Shown here piece after piece: positions 27,434-36,964 of a stretch of 60,762 nucleotides of DNA. A program made the translations under genes and the position numbers. The stretch's first letter is position 1. The number at the start of each line of letters is the position of its first letter. The stretch comes from Planctomycetota bacterium (GTDB lineage Bacteria; Planctomycetota; Planctomycetia; Planctomycetales; Planctomycetaceae): assembly GCA_018242525.1 (NCBI GenBank), contig JAFEBS010000053.1:1-60762 (forward strand), given 5' to 3'. The notes under the pieces were generated by a model. It was not told the DNA's origin and did no database searches. It worked only from the letters and a program-made list of their open reading frames with translations.

Positions 27434-27464
27434 TATTGACGTCCTGTTTTGTCGATACTACATT
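27434..27464 (+). promoter_or_regulatory. promoter overlapped by a candidate Rrf2 operator
   Basis: TTGACG (27436-27441) and TACATT (27459-27464) are 17 bases apart. An inverted repeat, TATTGAC (27434-27440) and GTCGATA (27451-27457), covers the -35 box and spacer. It lies between the divergent Rrf2 gene and the haem-c protein gene, so a bound regulator would block the latter promoter. Confidence 0.6.
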
Positions 27465-27593
27465 GGAGACGTAAACTGGACGCAGAGATCTGATTTTCGT
27501 GCGGACCGCGCGTTCCGTCAACCATCACCTGTAAAATGCAGACGTTTTTGCCCGGCAAACAGGGCGGGCCAGTTGTTGGATCGGAGATGCATC

Positions 27594-28934
27594 ATGACCG
27601 TTCTTCACTTAATTTTGCGCGAAATGGGCCGGCATTCGGTCGCTCCGTTTCTTGCCGCATTCGTCGCCTTGCTGGGCCATCGGCTTTTCGCTCAGGACTT
27701 CGAGCATGAGCCGATCAATTACGCCACAGCGACCCCGGACAACCCTGTGTCTCACTTACAGGCACGCCTTGATGACGGGACTGCACAACTGCAGTACGAC
27801 GACAAGGTGGGCTACCTGAAGGCCGTGCTGGATGGCCTGCAGGTTCCGATCTCGTCACAGACGCTCGTCTTTTCAAAGACCAGCCTGCAGCGGCACAAGA
27901 TCACGCCGCGGACTCCACGGGCGCTGTATTTCAACGACGATATGTATGTCGGGTTCTGCGTGAACGGCGACGTCGTGGAATTGTCGGCCGTGGATCCCCA
28001 ACTGGGTGCCGTCTTTTATACGCTGGATCAGGAGCCCGTGGAAAAGCCGCGCTTTGCCCGGCAGGTAGACAACTGTCTGATCTGTCATGGATCGTCACAC
28101 ACCCGAGGCGTACCGGGACACTTCATCCGGTCCGTCTATGTCGACGGTGTCGGCTTCCCGGTCCTGGCGATGGGGACCCATCGGATCGATCATTCCAGCC
28201 CGATTTCCAAACGCTGGGGCGGGTGGTACGTCACCGGCACCCATGGCGATCAGGCTCACCTGGGAAACCTGATCGTCACCGGGAAGCACGAACGTGAACC
28301 GGTTGACAACTCAGCCGGCCAGAATCTGACAGATCTCACGACGCGGTTCAAAACGTCCGCCTACCTGTCTCCACACAGTGACCTGGTGGCGTTGATGGTT
28401 CTGGAACATCAGACCGAAGCCCACAATTTGCTGACACGCGCCAACTTCCAGACGCGCGAAGCCTTGTATTCGGAAACACGATTGAACAAGGAACTGGGCG
28501 AACCGGACGGGCATCGCTGGGACAGTACCAACACGCGGATCAAGAGTTCGTGCGAAGCACTCGTCAAGTACCTGCTGTTCTGTGACGAGGCCCCGCTCAC
28601 CGGGCGATTGCAGGGGAGCACCTCGTTTGCGGACGAATTCGCAGCACGGGGTCTGCGGGACCCACAGGGTCGATCGTTGCGTGACTTTGATTTGCAAACC
28701 CGGTTGTTCAAGTATCCCTGCAGCTACCTGATCTACTCGCGTTCCTTTGATGGCTTGCCCAGCGAGGCCAGGAACCTGGTGTATCGTCGGCTGTGGGAAG
28801 TCTTGAGTGGCTCGGATCAGGGAAAATCGTTTGCTCACCTGACTGAAGTCGACCGAACCGCGATCCGGGAAATCCTGATCGCAACCAAGCCGGGACTGCC
28901 GGAGTACTGGAAGTCCCCCGTTGTTTCCGAGTGA
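27594..28934 (+). CDS. exported protein with one c-type haem motif
   Basis: The 446-residue product has a signal-like N-terminus (FLAAFVALLGHRLFAQ) and a single haem-binding motif CLICH in DNCLICHGSSHT, at about residue 157. Nearby M and H residues (MGTHRIDH) could give the sixth ligand. The rest, including STSFADEFAARGLRDPQGR, is conserved-looking but was not matched to a known enzyme. ATG 27594 is preceded by GGAG. It is transcribed from the promoter at 27436 and probably controlled by the divergent Rrf2 protein, which suggests a redox or respiratory role. Confidence 0.65.
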   Translation: MTVLHLILREMGRHSVAPFLAAFVALLGHRLFAQDFEHEPINYATATPDNPVSHLQARLDDGTAQLQYDDKVGYLKAVLDGLQVPISSQTLVFSKTSLQRHKITPRTPRALYFNDDMYVGFCVNGDVVELSAVDPQLGAVFYTLDQEPVEKPRFARQVDNCLICHGSSHTRGVPGHFIRSVYVDGVGFPVLAMGTHRIDHSSPISKRWGGWYVTGTHGDQAHLGNLIVTGKHEREPVDNSAGQNLTDLTTRFKTSAYLSPHSDLVALMVLEHQTEAHNLLTRANFQTREALYSETRLNKELGEPDGHRWDSTNTRIKSSCEALVKYLLFCDEAPLTGRLQGSTSFADEFAARGLRDPQGRSLRDFDLQTRLFKYPCSYLIYSRSFDGLPSEARNLVYRRLWEVLSGSDQGKSFAHLTEVDRTAIREILIATKPGLPEYWKSPVVSE

Positions 28935-29109
28935 AATGACGAAATGGCTGACGGGATCGAGATTTTTGTCGTTGATTTGAGAAATCTGTCGATTCAACTT
29001 GTAAGACGTGATAGAACGGGAGTTGTCTTGACCGACTTGGAACGGACTCTGCGGAGATTCCCAGCGGTGACCGTCTCGAACTGTGGATACGAGTCGAGGG
29101 ATACCTGCG

Positions 29110-30477
29110 ATGCGACATTTGATAATTCTGTTCGCCATCGCCAGTTGCGTCCCGTCAATGGGCGCTGAACCCCCAGTCCTCACGGCCGACTCCGTCGTAG
29201 GCAGGCGACTGGTGGAAATGTTCACCGCAGGGTACGAGCCCGGATCGGAACACTTGAAACAGGCCCGACGCAGTTACGTCGCGGCGCTGGATGAGTCGAA
29301 GGGGGATCCCCGCGTCGAATATGCGCTGGGACTGGTCCTGGTCAAACAGTTGAAAAACCAGGAAGCGGTCTCTCATTTTCAGAAGGCCGCTCATCAATCC
29401 GGTAGCGACTACTGGCCAGCCTGGCAGGCCTTGATCTGGTCGCACTTTGTGGCCAGGGACTATGCACGTGGCTACGACCGCGTCAAAGCGTATGCCCGGC
29501 GAATGGTCGATCCGCAATCGCCCACGGATATGTCAGAACGACGGCAGAGTGCCGAATGGATCGGCCAGGTGATTGCCGCCCTGCAAAAGTCCGTGGATAC
29601 GGTCAAACAACGGGAAGCCTTGTTGAACGTTGATGAGGAACTCAAAGACATCCTGGGGCCCGATCTGGTCTCCTCGATGGATCGCGGGAAGATCAATGTC
29701 AACAGCCTGCATTCGGCCATGGAGGAAGACGTCCAGCAGACCAGAGAACAGGCTCTCGACAAACAGAAAAAAGAAGCCGCCGAAAAAGAGGCTCAGTTGG
29801 CAAAGGATCTGGAAGCATCCGCCGAAAAGCGCGAGGCGCTCAAGAAGACTGCAGAGGACCAGAAGAAATACCTGGATGAAAGACTGGCCGAGTGCGACAA
29901 GACATTGAAGCGGCTTGAACGGGACTATGAATTTCTGCAAAAGCGGACGCTGTCGATCACCCTCTCGCAGGCTCAGTTGAATACGGAAATGGCCACGCTC
30001 GATCAGCAGGTCGCAAATCTTTCCAGCAATTCCAACAATTCTCGAAGTCCTTCCTCAAACGGCAATCTTCTCGCGAATGCCTATCGACAGCGAATGGCCG
30101 TCCTGGAAGTCCAGATCCTTCGATATCAGGTTGAACTCGATCAGACTCTCGGCTCTGCCATGGTCGTTTCAAAACAGGCCCAGTTCGTCGTGGGTCAACG
30201 GGTTGCCGCAATTCGGCAGTACGAACGGGCGACAGGTCAACTGGTCCAGGAGGATTCGAAGCTGGATCATTGGCAGGACCGTTTGAAGAAGGACGGTGAA
30301 AAGCTGAAGACCCCGCCCAAAGGGAAGTCGCAGGCTGTCGCCAACAAGATCAAGCAAGCTCGATCGTTCCGAACCTATGTGGATCTGGACCTGCTTCTGG
30401 AGCGAGATCGATTGCTCGATTCGTTCGGAGTGGCCATGCCGGAAGCACCCGAAAAGTCGAACGGAAGCAAGTCGTAA
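29110..30477 (+). CDS. secreted TPR and coiled-coil protein
   Basis: The 455-residue product has a short signal peptide (LIILFAIASCVPSMGA). Residues about 40-130 look like TPR helices (YVAALDESKGDPRVEYALGL, then VKQLKNQEAVSHFQKAA). A long lysine/glutamate-rich coiled coil covers about 190-290, with another helical stretch to about 440. ATG 29110 was chosen over a start nine codons upstream because the signal peptide follows directly. It is probably periplasmic and structural or scaffolding; no enzymatic motif. It follows the haem-c gene on the same strand after a 175-base gap. Confidence 0.6.
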   Translation: MRHLIILFAIASCVPSMGAEPPVLTADSVVGRRLVEMFTAGYEPGSEHLKQARRSYVAALDESKGDPRVEYALGLVLVKQLKNQEAVSHFQKAAHQSGSDYWPAWQALIWSHFVARDYARGYDRVKAYARRMVDPQSPTDMSERRQSAEWIGQVIAALQKSVDTVKQREALLNVDEELKDILGPDLVSSMDRGKINVNSLHSAMEEDVQQTREQALDKQKKEAAEKEAQLAKDLEASAEKREALKKTAEDQKKYLDERLAECDKTLKRLERDYEFLQKRTLSITLSQAQLNTEMATLDQQVANLSSNSNNSRSPSSNGNLLANAYRQRMAVLEVQILRYQVELDQTLGSAMVVSKQAQFVVGQRVAAIRQYERATGQLVQEDSKLDHWQDRLKKDGEKLKTPPKGKSQAVANKIKQARSFRTYVDLDLLLERDRLLDSFGVAMPEAPEKSNGSKS

Positions 30478-30490
30478 CTTTGGCGGTATG

Positions 30491-32011
30491 TCAGTCATGT
30501 TTCAGGAGCTTTTGGGTCCGCTCCAGGATCCACGGGGGAATAGCCACCTTGGAATCGAGCAGGCTTTGCAGCCGCTCGCCGTGAACTTCGTGGATCAGTT
30601 CCGGGTCCTCGATGTCCTCCAGCAATCCCAAAAACTGAGACCATCGGTCTGAATCCGCATCAGTCCAGAGACCTGATTCGCAGTCCGTGGGCGGAACGGC
30701 ACTCCGAACGAGTTCCGCGTTAACGAGTTTGCAAGCGTCATCCGAAAACAGGTGTTTTGAATGGCGAAGCGATTCTGTTTTCGCCTTCAAAATGGCTTCG
30801 CCCTCGCTCGACTGCTTCAGCACGGACAGAATCTCTGCGACGTTTCCCTCCGTCCACAATGTCGCATGGGCATACCAGCGGTCACCTCCCAGTGCGGCAT
30901 TCAACTTCTCAAAGTATAGCTGACGGACCCACGGAGCATCCTCTGTTTTCAATGCCGCGACAATCTTCAGTATCGGCTGACGTTCGTCTCGAAAGCCAAT
31001 TCGCGGCGGAGGATCCCAATACGATGGAAAGTCGCTGCGCTGATGCGCCGACATGATGTCGATCGCCTCTCGAAACCGGCCCTCCTTCACGGCCGACTCG
31101 ACGGATTGTCGCAGTTGCTGAGCAGGCTGAGTCCACGGCAGGATCATGGACCAGATCGTGATCGACGATCCGGCGAGCAGCCAGACCGGGCGGCCTACGA
31201 ACGCCGGGGAATTCCAAGGCGCTGGGGTCCAGGTCCAACGGGGGGCGCGTTTCAACAAAATGACCAGTGTACCGATCGCCCAGACGGGCCAAGTCAGGGT
31301 CCCCAGAGTCATTACCAGCAGTTTGGCGGTTGCGAGCGGGATTTCCGACTCGGACAGCCGCACGCCACCCATCATGACCAGAATGTCCACTCGAATCCGC
31401 GCCATGATCTGGATCGCTAAAGTGTCTGCGAACAGCATGATTGGGAAGAAGCTGGTGGCAAAACTGGTCTTGTAGAGAATCGAACAAACTTGAGTGATCA
31501 GCAGCACCCGCCAGAACGCCACAATGGCCAGCAACCAGAGGTTCATGGAGGCCGCATCCCCCTCGTTGAACAATCGCTCCATTGGAATTGCATACAGCCA
31601 TGCCAGCGGGGCGGTCAGCCAATACAGGCTCAGAAAAATCCGATAACGGCTCCCAAAGCCCATCGGCCGCAGCGCAGCTTCATTGGCCGATGTCCCGCCG
31701 GAATCTGGCCTGAGGGACCCGTGGATCCACCCGATGAAATCCATGATCACAAACAGAACGAACGAAGTCGCGATCGACGCCGCGAACGGAATCAGCAGAT
31801 GCCACGGTTCGTGGAGCAGATCTTCTCCATCATATTCCCTCGCTAGTCCGGCTGACGCAACAAACAGCGCGCCCACAACCAGCGAAGACGGATGAGTCGC
31901 CAGCGACGCGATGGCGTCACTCGACCCACGCAAGAACTGGTACAACAGGGTCACAGTCATTTCACGACCGGGACTCGCAGAGCTTTCAAGAGCTGGTTCT
32001 GAGCTGTCCAT
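30491..32011 (-). CDS. multi-pass membrane protein of unknown function
   Basis: The 506-residue protein has about five to six hydrophobic segments in the first 290 residues (for example LIPFAASIATSFVLFVIMDF and LLVMTLGTLTWPVWAIGTLV). A soluble C-terminal region of about 210 residues follows. No family was recognised. Its start overlaps the end of the radical SAM gene by 26 bases, so the two are almost certainly cotranscribed and perhaps translationally coupled. Confidence 0.65.
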   Translation of the reverse strand: MDSSEPALESSASPGREMTVTLLYQFLRGSSDAIASLATHPSSLVVGALFVASAGLAREYDGEDLLHEPWHLLIPFAASIATSFVLFVIMDFIGWIHGSLRPDSGGTSANEAALRPMGFGSRYRIFLSLYWLTAPLAWLYAIPMERLFNEGDAASMNLWLLAIVAFWRVLLITQVCSILYKTSFATSFFPIMLFADTLAIQIMARIRVDILVMMGGVRLSESEIPLATAKLLVMTLGTLTWPVWAIGTLVILLKRAPRWTWTPAPWNSPAFVGRPVWLLAGSSITIWSMILPWTQPAQQLRQSVESAVKEGRFREAIDIMSAHQRSDFPSYWDPPPRIGFRDERQPILKIVAALKTEDAPWVRQLYFEKLNAALGGDRWYAHATLWTEGNVAEILSVLKQSSEGEAILKAKTESLRHSKHLFSDDACKLVNAELVRSAVPPTDCESGLWTDADSDRWSQFLGLLEDIEDPELIHEVHGERLQSLLDSKVAIPPWILERTQKLLKHD

Positions 32012-33329
32012 GGAAGCGTTCCCGTCGCTGGAATGTGGCCGCCTCGTTGTAGAGCGACTGGCTGACCAGAATCAAGCCTGATCGAAGTTCGGCGGCGGTC
32101 ATTCCGCTTGGATGGTGAGTCAGATCGAACAGGGTGCATTTTTCCCAGAAGCGGTCGGCAAACAATCGCCCTTCACGCTGCAGTCGTGCATACAGAGCAG
32201 TCCCTGGAAACGGCGTCTGAACGGTCACCTGGACTTCGTACAATCCAGACCGCTGCACGAATTCAACCAGTTCCTCGAAGACGTCCGGAGTGTGCCCGTC
32301 GAGACCCAGGATAAAGCAGCCGTTGATAGTGATGCCGGCCGATTGAATGCGGTCGATCGCCGCGAGGTATCGGTCGCTCTGCTTCAGTTTCCAGTTGGAT
32401 CGCCGCTCCATGCGGTCCAATCCCGATGGCGACGGGCTTTCCAGGCCGATGAGAACCTGCCGACATCCCGCGTCGCGAGCAAGGGCGATTAATTCCAGGT
32501 CGTCCGCGAAGCGGATGTCGGTTTCGGTAAAGAACCGGATCTGTTCCGGGATCAAGGCTCGCATCAACTCCTTTGAATGACGAAGGTCGACAAACGTGTT
32601 GTCGTCCGCAAATTCGATGAACGGCCGGCTCCAGATTGATTTGATCCGCCGGATTTCCTCAATCACTTTGGCGACCGGTTTCGTCTGGTATCTGGGAGCG
32701 ATCAGGATGGAACTGGCGCAGAACTCGCAACTCCACGGACACCCCCGCGACGTTTGCACGGTGATGCGGTTGTATCTGGCGGGATCAAGCAATTCAAAGC
32801 GGGGAATCGGCGAGTCTGCCAGGCGCCAGGGACGGGTGGGACGATAGCATGGCTGCAGCGTCCCGGCACGTGCGTCTTCCAGCAGGCGCGGCCAGACTTC
32901 TTCGGCTTCCCCCACGCAAATGGCATCGGCATGCGGGATCGCTTCGTCGGGCAGCGAACTGACATGCAGTCCCCCCAAGACAACTCGGACGCCATTCTGC
33001 CGGTAGTGATCCGCGATTGCGTACGCCTGTTCGATCTGAGCTGTAAAACTGGAAATAACCACCAGATCAAACGGACCTGGTGGAGGCGAGTCCAGGGTGT
33101 AGTCAAAGATCTCGTGATACGTCAGGTGATCGGCGGCAGGAGTCAGTCCCGCCAGCGTCAGCAGACCGAGGCTGGGCAATTGCGCGATGACCTTCTTCCG
33201 CTCGACGAACCCCGGCATCGACAGGCCGATCGCCAGCAATTCACGATCCCAGGCCCGCACTCCGCTCATCGCGATCATCGCAATTCGCAGCGGTCGAAGA
33301 TTCGCGCCAGTCGCTGGAATGACGTGCAT
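31986..33329 (-). CDS. B12-binding-domain radical SAM protein
   Basis: The 447-residue protein has an N-terminal cobalamin-binding Rossmann domain (about 20-150; VVISSFTAQIEQAYAIADHY, then VVLGGLHVSSLPDEA). A radical SAM TIM barrel has the [4Fe-4S] motif in SRGCPWSCEFCASS at about residue 196, followed by FADDNTFVD. This is the architecture of the BchE/HpnP/HpnR-type and 'DUF4070' family enzymes. No DxH motif is seen near the start, so base-on or base-off cobalamin binding is uncertain. The substrate is unknown. It heads an operon with the membrane protein at 30491. Confidence 0.85.
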   Translation of the reverse strand: MHVIPATGANLRPLRIAMIAMSGVRAWDRELLAIGLSMPGFVERKKVIAQLPSLGLLTLAGLTPAADHLTYHEIFDYTLDSPPPGPFDLVVISSFTAQIEQAYAIADHYRQNGVRVVLGGLHVSSLPDEAIPHADAICVGEAEEVWPRLLEDARAGTLQPCYRPTRPWRLADSPIPRFELLDPARYNRITVQTSRGCPWSCEFCASSILIAPRYQTKPVAKVIEEIRRIKSIWSRPFIEFADDNTFVDLRHSKELMRALIPEQIRFFTETDIRFADDLELIALARDAGCRQVLIGLESPSPSGLDRMERRSNWKLKQSDRYLAAIDRIQSAGITINGCFILGLDGHTPDVFEELVEFVQRSGLYEVQVTVQTPFPGTALYARLQREGRLFADRFWEKCTLFDLTHHPSGMTAAELRSGLILVSQSLYNEAATFQRRERFHGQLRTSS

Positions 33330-33367
33330 CGGGGTGCCGCGAACGGAGTGGAATTGGACCAGGCTCG

Positions 33368-34168
33368 TTACAGGCCGAGTGCATCGACCATGGTGTACAT
33401 CCCTGGTTGACGGGTGGCGAGGAATTTGGCGGCGGTGAGGGCTCCGGCCGCATAGCTGTCGCGCGACTGGCCGCGAACGGCGACTTCCAGCGTTTCCCCC
33501 AGCAGTCCGAAGACGATGGTGTGCTCGCCGACGTTATCGCCGACACGCAAGGCATGGTAGCCGATTTCATTCTGCGGGCGCTGGCCTGTCCGCCCTTCGC
33601 GGCCATGAACATGCTTGTCCTGGCCCATTTCCCTGGCGACGATTTCGCCGAACTTCAGCGCCGTTCCGCTGGGCGCGTCTTCCTTGAAGCGATGATGTCG
33701 CTCGATGATTTCCACATCGACGCCGGTCGAATGGTCCTTCAAAGCCCGTCCGGCATCGGCCACCAGCTTCATCGCGATGTTGACCGCCAGGCTCATGCTG
33801 GGTGCCATCAGGATCGGGGCGGTTTGCGAGGCTTCTTCCACGAGTCGTTTCTGGTGAGCGGTCAGCCCCGTGGTGGCCACCACCAGCGGAATGCCGCGGG
33901 CCGCGCATTCCTTCAGGATTGTCATGCACCCCTCGGGAGTCGAGAAGTCGATGATGACATCCATGTGCTCGACAATGCTGGACGATACCGGAACGCCCAG
34001 TTTACCCACGCCCGCCAACTCACCGGCATCCTGTCCCAACCGGCTGGACGAAGCCGATTCGTAGGCGGCGGCGACTTTCAAGTCCGCGTCCGCCGAGGCG
34101 AGAGCCACTACTCGCTGACCCATCCGGCCCGCCGCCCCATTCACACCGATCTTCAAGACGTCTGACAT
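33368..34168 (-). CDS. dapB: 4-hydroxy-tetrahydrodipicolinate reductase
   Basis: The 266-residue enzyme reduces hydroxytetrahydrodipicolinate with NAD(P)H in lysine and diaminopimelate synthesis. It shows GVNGAAGRMGQRV (cofactor loop), the family signature EIIERHHRFKEDAPSGTAL (catalytic His and Lys), and VVATTGLTAHQ. ATG 34168 is chosen because it lies seven residues before the first beta strand; the open frame begins 11 codons upstream. The gene is 38 bases from the radical SAM gene on the same strand. Confidence 0.93.
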   Translation of the reverse strand: MSDVLKIGVNGAAGRMGQRVVALASADADLKVAAAYESASSSRLGQDAGELAGVGKLGVPVSSSIVEHMDVIIDFSTPEGCMTILKECAARGIPLVVATTGLTAHQKRLVEEASQTAPILMAPSMSLAVNIAMKLVADAGRALKDHSTGVDVEIIERHHRFKEDAPSGTALKFGEIVAREMGQDKHVHGREGRTGQRPQNEIGYHALRVGDNVGEHTIVFGLLGETLEVAVRGQSRDSYAAGALTAAKFLATRQPGMYTMVDALGL

Positions 34169-34393
34169 CACACGTGTTCCCGACCTCAATTGTTGAGGCA
34201 ACCCAGGCTGAAATCCGCATCCGCAGGCGTGGTACGTCCCACATCGGTGCTGCGTCGCATGATATCGAAACCGCGGGAGAGTGCGAAGAGAATGGCGATC
34301 ATTCGCTGATGTCGAAGATCGCCGCTGGATCGTCTTGCCAATCGTTATTAGCGTAGACGTTTCGCGGAGTTTGGGGACGTACCACGTCCTTGC

Positions 34394-34810
34394 TCACGTT
34401 TCGGATGATTTCGACAGAACCTGGATTTCCGAGACGACCCGAATCCGTCCAGCGAGCGACATGGCCAGTGTCAGTGCCACCTGGACGTAATAGTAGCGAG
34501 TCGTCTGCCCGATCAAGACGACAGTCTGCTCGTCACATCGACAGCGCACATTCTGCAGCGGGTATCCTGATTCTTCGAGACCGCATTCAATTCTCGCGGC
34601 CGTCTGGTGGCTGGAGGGGATTGCGACCGCACGCGGAATCGCGGCACCGCGCGGCGGCTGGATTGAAGCGGTTCGCACACGCAGGGACTCGTGCCGAGCC
34701 ACATGGCGTCGCCGACCAGTCGTCAGGTCGTCGAATTTATGATTACGGGTGCGCGGGAATCGGTCGGTCGAGGAAGTGTCTACAGTGGGGACAGGCATCG
34801 TCGAGTGCAT
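34394..34810 (-). CDS. small BON-domain-like protein
   Basis: The 138-residue product has a disordered, basic N-terminal half and a C-terminal segment (about 75-138) with CGLEESGYPLQNVRCRCDEQ, then TVVLIGQTTRYYYVQVALTL. This fits a BON-like fold. Similar short proteins recur in planctomycete genomes. It lies downstream of csrA on the same strand (135-base gap). The start is uncertain: ATG 34810 or the next ATG four codons later. Confidence 0.55.
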   Translation of the reverse strand: MHSTMPVPTVDTSSTDRFPRTRNHKFDDLTTGRRRHVARHESLRVRTASIQPPRGAAIPRAVAIPSSHQTAARIECGLEESGYPLQNVRCRCDEQTVVLIGQTTRYYYVQVALTLAMSLAGRIRVVSEIQVLSKSSET

Positions 34811-34945
34811 GACGAAGTCGCTCCAGAGTTCAAGAGATTTCAACGAATTACAATTCAACGCCAGAGCGAGAACCACCCTGACAGAGCCCGAAGCGGCAGC
34901 GAAAAATCTTTTCGCGAGCGCTTCGGACTCTACAAACAGCCGTTT

Positions 34946-35212
34946 TCAGTGCTGCTGATTCTCACTGACCCGACTCCGAACTCGGCGTCGCTGCAGTGCT
35001 GGCAACAACGGAGGTGTCGGAGGACAGAACGTTGCCCGGTGCGGAATATCCACATCCGAAGCATCCACCACGATTTCAGACCGTTGAACCCCAATACTGC
35101 TGGGAGCCGTAATCCCCAGCCGAACGCGTCCACCACGCGTTTCCAACACTTGCACCGTCACGTGCTCACCAATCTGAATCGATTCGCCAGTCTTCCGAGT
35201 CAAAACCAACAT
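34946..35212 (-). CDS. csrA: carbon storage regulator CsrA with C-terminal extension
   Basis: The 88-residue protein begins MLVLTRKTGESIQIGEHVTV and continues to VQRSEIVVDASDVDIP, spanning the full CsrA domain (about 60 residues) with the RNA-contacting N-terminal strand and the conserved Arg of the final HR/QR-E motif. CsrA is a dimer that binds GGA motifs in mRNA leaders and changes translation or stability. The extra 25 residues (PPTPPLLPALQRRRVRSRVS) are proline- then arginine-rich. AAGGAGG precedes ATG 35212. Two AAGGA motifs lie in the leader, which would allow autoregulation. Confidence 0.9.
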   Translation of the reverse strand: MLVLTRKTGESIQIGEHVTVQVLETRGGRVRLGITAPSSIGVQRSEIVVDASDVDIPHRATFCPPTPPLLPALQRRRVRSRVSENQQH

Positions 35213-35557
35213 GTGCCGCCTCCTTGCCAAGTGAACTCAATTCTCGATCCTTGATCTTTCGTGCGTTACTCGCCACCACATATTCGTCAACAACTCCGTG
35301 TTGACGGCCTGGGGTTAAGCACACTCCATGCCACATGCCGATATTCCGACGAACTCGACGGAAAGTACAATCCATAAACACCGCATCCTTCGCAAACATC
35401 CTATTTTCCGGCTGTGCGGCGGGCGATTTCCTGTCAATTGGTGGTGGAGTTACCAAGCGGTTTGGCAGATTGCCGCCCGGTTCAACCCTGCGTTTTTTGC
35501 GGCACGCCAGCCGTGAAGGCCACCCAAATGAGCTCGATGCCATTGGCTGATCAGCAG
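35213..35557 (-). promoter_or_regulatory. csrA leader with inverted repeat and GGA motifs
   Basis: This 345-bp gap precedes csrA on the minus strand. It contains an exact 8-bp inverted repeat, CGTCAACA (35285-35292) and TGTTGACG (35299-35306), which overlaps a possible TTGACG -35 box. Two AAGGA motifs, at about 35247 and within the Shine-Dalgarno site near 35222, could bind CsrA itself. The -10 box is weak. No gene is convincing here. Confidence 0.45.
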
Positions 35558-36964
35558 TTACGCCAGAATCTCAGCGACGACGCGGCCATGAACATCGGTC
35601 AGACGATAGTCGCGACCCGAATGGCGGTAGGTCAATCGTTCATGATCCAGGCCCATCAAGTGCAGGATCGTGGCGTGAAAATCATGGACATGAACGACAT
35701 CGCGGCCCACGTCGATCCCATATTCGTCCGATTCTCCATGCGTGATCCCCGGCTTCACTCCGGCACCGGCCAACCACGATGAATAGACCCAGTGATGATG
35801 TTCGCGCCCGCGGGCGTCGGCGGCGGCATTAAATGGTGTCCGACCAAATTCTGTTGTCCAGACTACCAGCGTGTCATCCAGCAGGCCACGCTGCTTCAGG
35901 TCTTGCAGCAGGCCGGCGATCGGCTGGTCGACGTTTTTGGCGAGCGGCACATGCGTCAACATGTCGCCGTGCGCGTCCCAGTTGTTGGAGGAACCGACGT
36001 CGATCAATTCGACGAAGCGCACGCCTCGTTCCGCCAGTCGGCGGGCGACCAGGCACTGCCAGGCAAACCCCTTCGTACTGCCGCGTTCCAGACCATACAA
36101 CTTCAACGTCTGATCGGTTTCTTTCGACAGATCGAACACCTCGGGCATCTCGGCCTGCATTCCAAACGCGGTTTCGAATGATTTGATGCGTGCGGACAAA
36201 AGCGGATCACTCGAACGGGTCGCCTGATGACGCTGATTCATCCGCGCCAGGAGCCCCAACTCCATTTCCTGCAGGCGGCCGGTGGCGGTCCGCCGCTGGA
36301 TGTTGGCAACCGGTTCCGGCCCCGGAACAACGAGGGTTCCCTGGTGTGCTCCTGGCAGGAAGTCGCTGCCCCAGACCTGTCCACCGGCATACGGCGAGTG
36401 CGGTGCGATCACCACAAACGAGGGAAGATTGCGGTTCAACGTCCCCAGCCCGTAACTGACCCACGATCCGATGCTGGGCCGGGCAAACGTGAAGGATCCC
36501 GTATGAATCCCCAGCGTCGCTTCGTAGTGATTCGTGTGATCCGACTTCATCGAGCGAATCACGCACATGTCGTCCACACATCCAGCGATGTGCGGAAACA
36601 GCGAACTGACTTCCGTTCCACAGGTGCCATGCGGCGAGAATTCAAACTGCGGACGCTTCAGGAACATCTTGAAGTCCCCCTTGCGCCCCTGGAATTCATT
36701 GACGGGAATGGTTTTCCCCGCATCCGCGAACAACCTGGGCTTGGGGTCCCATGAATCGACGTGCGACACGCCGCCGCTCATAAACAGGAATATGACCCGC
36801 TTGGCCCTGGCCGGAAAATGGGTTGGCCTGGGAATCAGCGGATCGTCGGAATTCGACGAACCGGCATCCTCAGCCAGCAACTGAGATAAAATCCCCGGCA
36901 ACAGCAATGAGCCGCCAACCATCGATCGCATCGCACCACGACGGGTTAAGTGATTAGTCGACAT
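35558..36964 (-). CDS. DUF1501 (sulfatase-like) secreted protein
   Basis: The 468-residue protein opens with LTRRGAMRSMVGGSLLLPGI, a twin-arginine-like signal, and continues with FLFMSGGVSHVDSWDPKPRL, the typical DUF1501 start. The fold is alkaline-phosphatase/sulfatase-like, but the family lacks a demonstrated activity. ATG 36964 overlaps the stop of the upstream DUF1549/DUF1553 gene by about 11 bases. This pairing is a hallmark of planctomycetes and implies a shared role, probably in sulfated polysaccharide breakdown. Confidence 0.92.
   Translation of the reverse strand: MSTNHLTRRGAMRSMVGGSLLLPGILSQLLAEDAGSSNSDDPLIPRPTHFPARAKRVIFLFMSGGVSHVDSWDPKPRLFADAGKTIPVNEFQGRKGDFKMFLKRPQFEFSPHGTCGTEVSSLFPHIAGCVDDMCVIRSMKSDHTNHYEATLGIHTGSFTFARPSIGSWVSYGLGTLNRNLPSFVVIAPHSPYAGGQVWGSDFLPGAHQGTLVVPGPEPVANIQRRTATGRLQEMELGLLARMNQRHQATRSSDPLLSARIKSFETAFGMQAEMPEVFDLSKETDQTLKLYGLERGSTKGFAWQCLVARRLAERGVRFVELIDVGSSNNWDAHGDMLTHVPLAKNVDQPIAGLLQDLKQRGLLDDTLVVWTTEFGRTPFNAAADARGREHHHWVYSSWLAGAGVKPGITHGESDEYGIDVGRDVVHVHDFHATILHLMGLDHERLTYRHSGRDYRLTDVHGRVVAEILA

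Noticed and set aside
35235..35543. Minus-strand ORF of about 125 residues upstream of csrA
   Set aside because: It spans the csrA leader, has low-complexity Arg-rich sequence and no homologous pattern; treated as non-coding.
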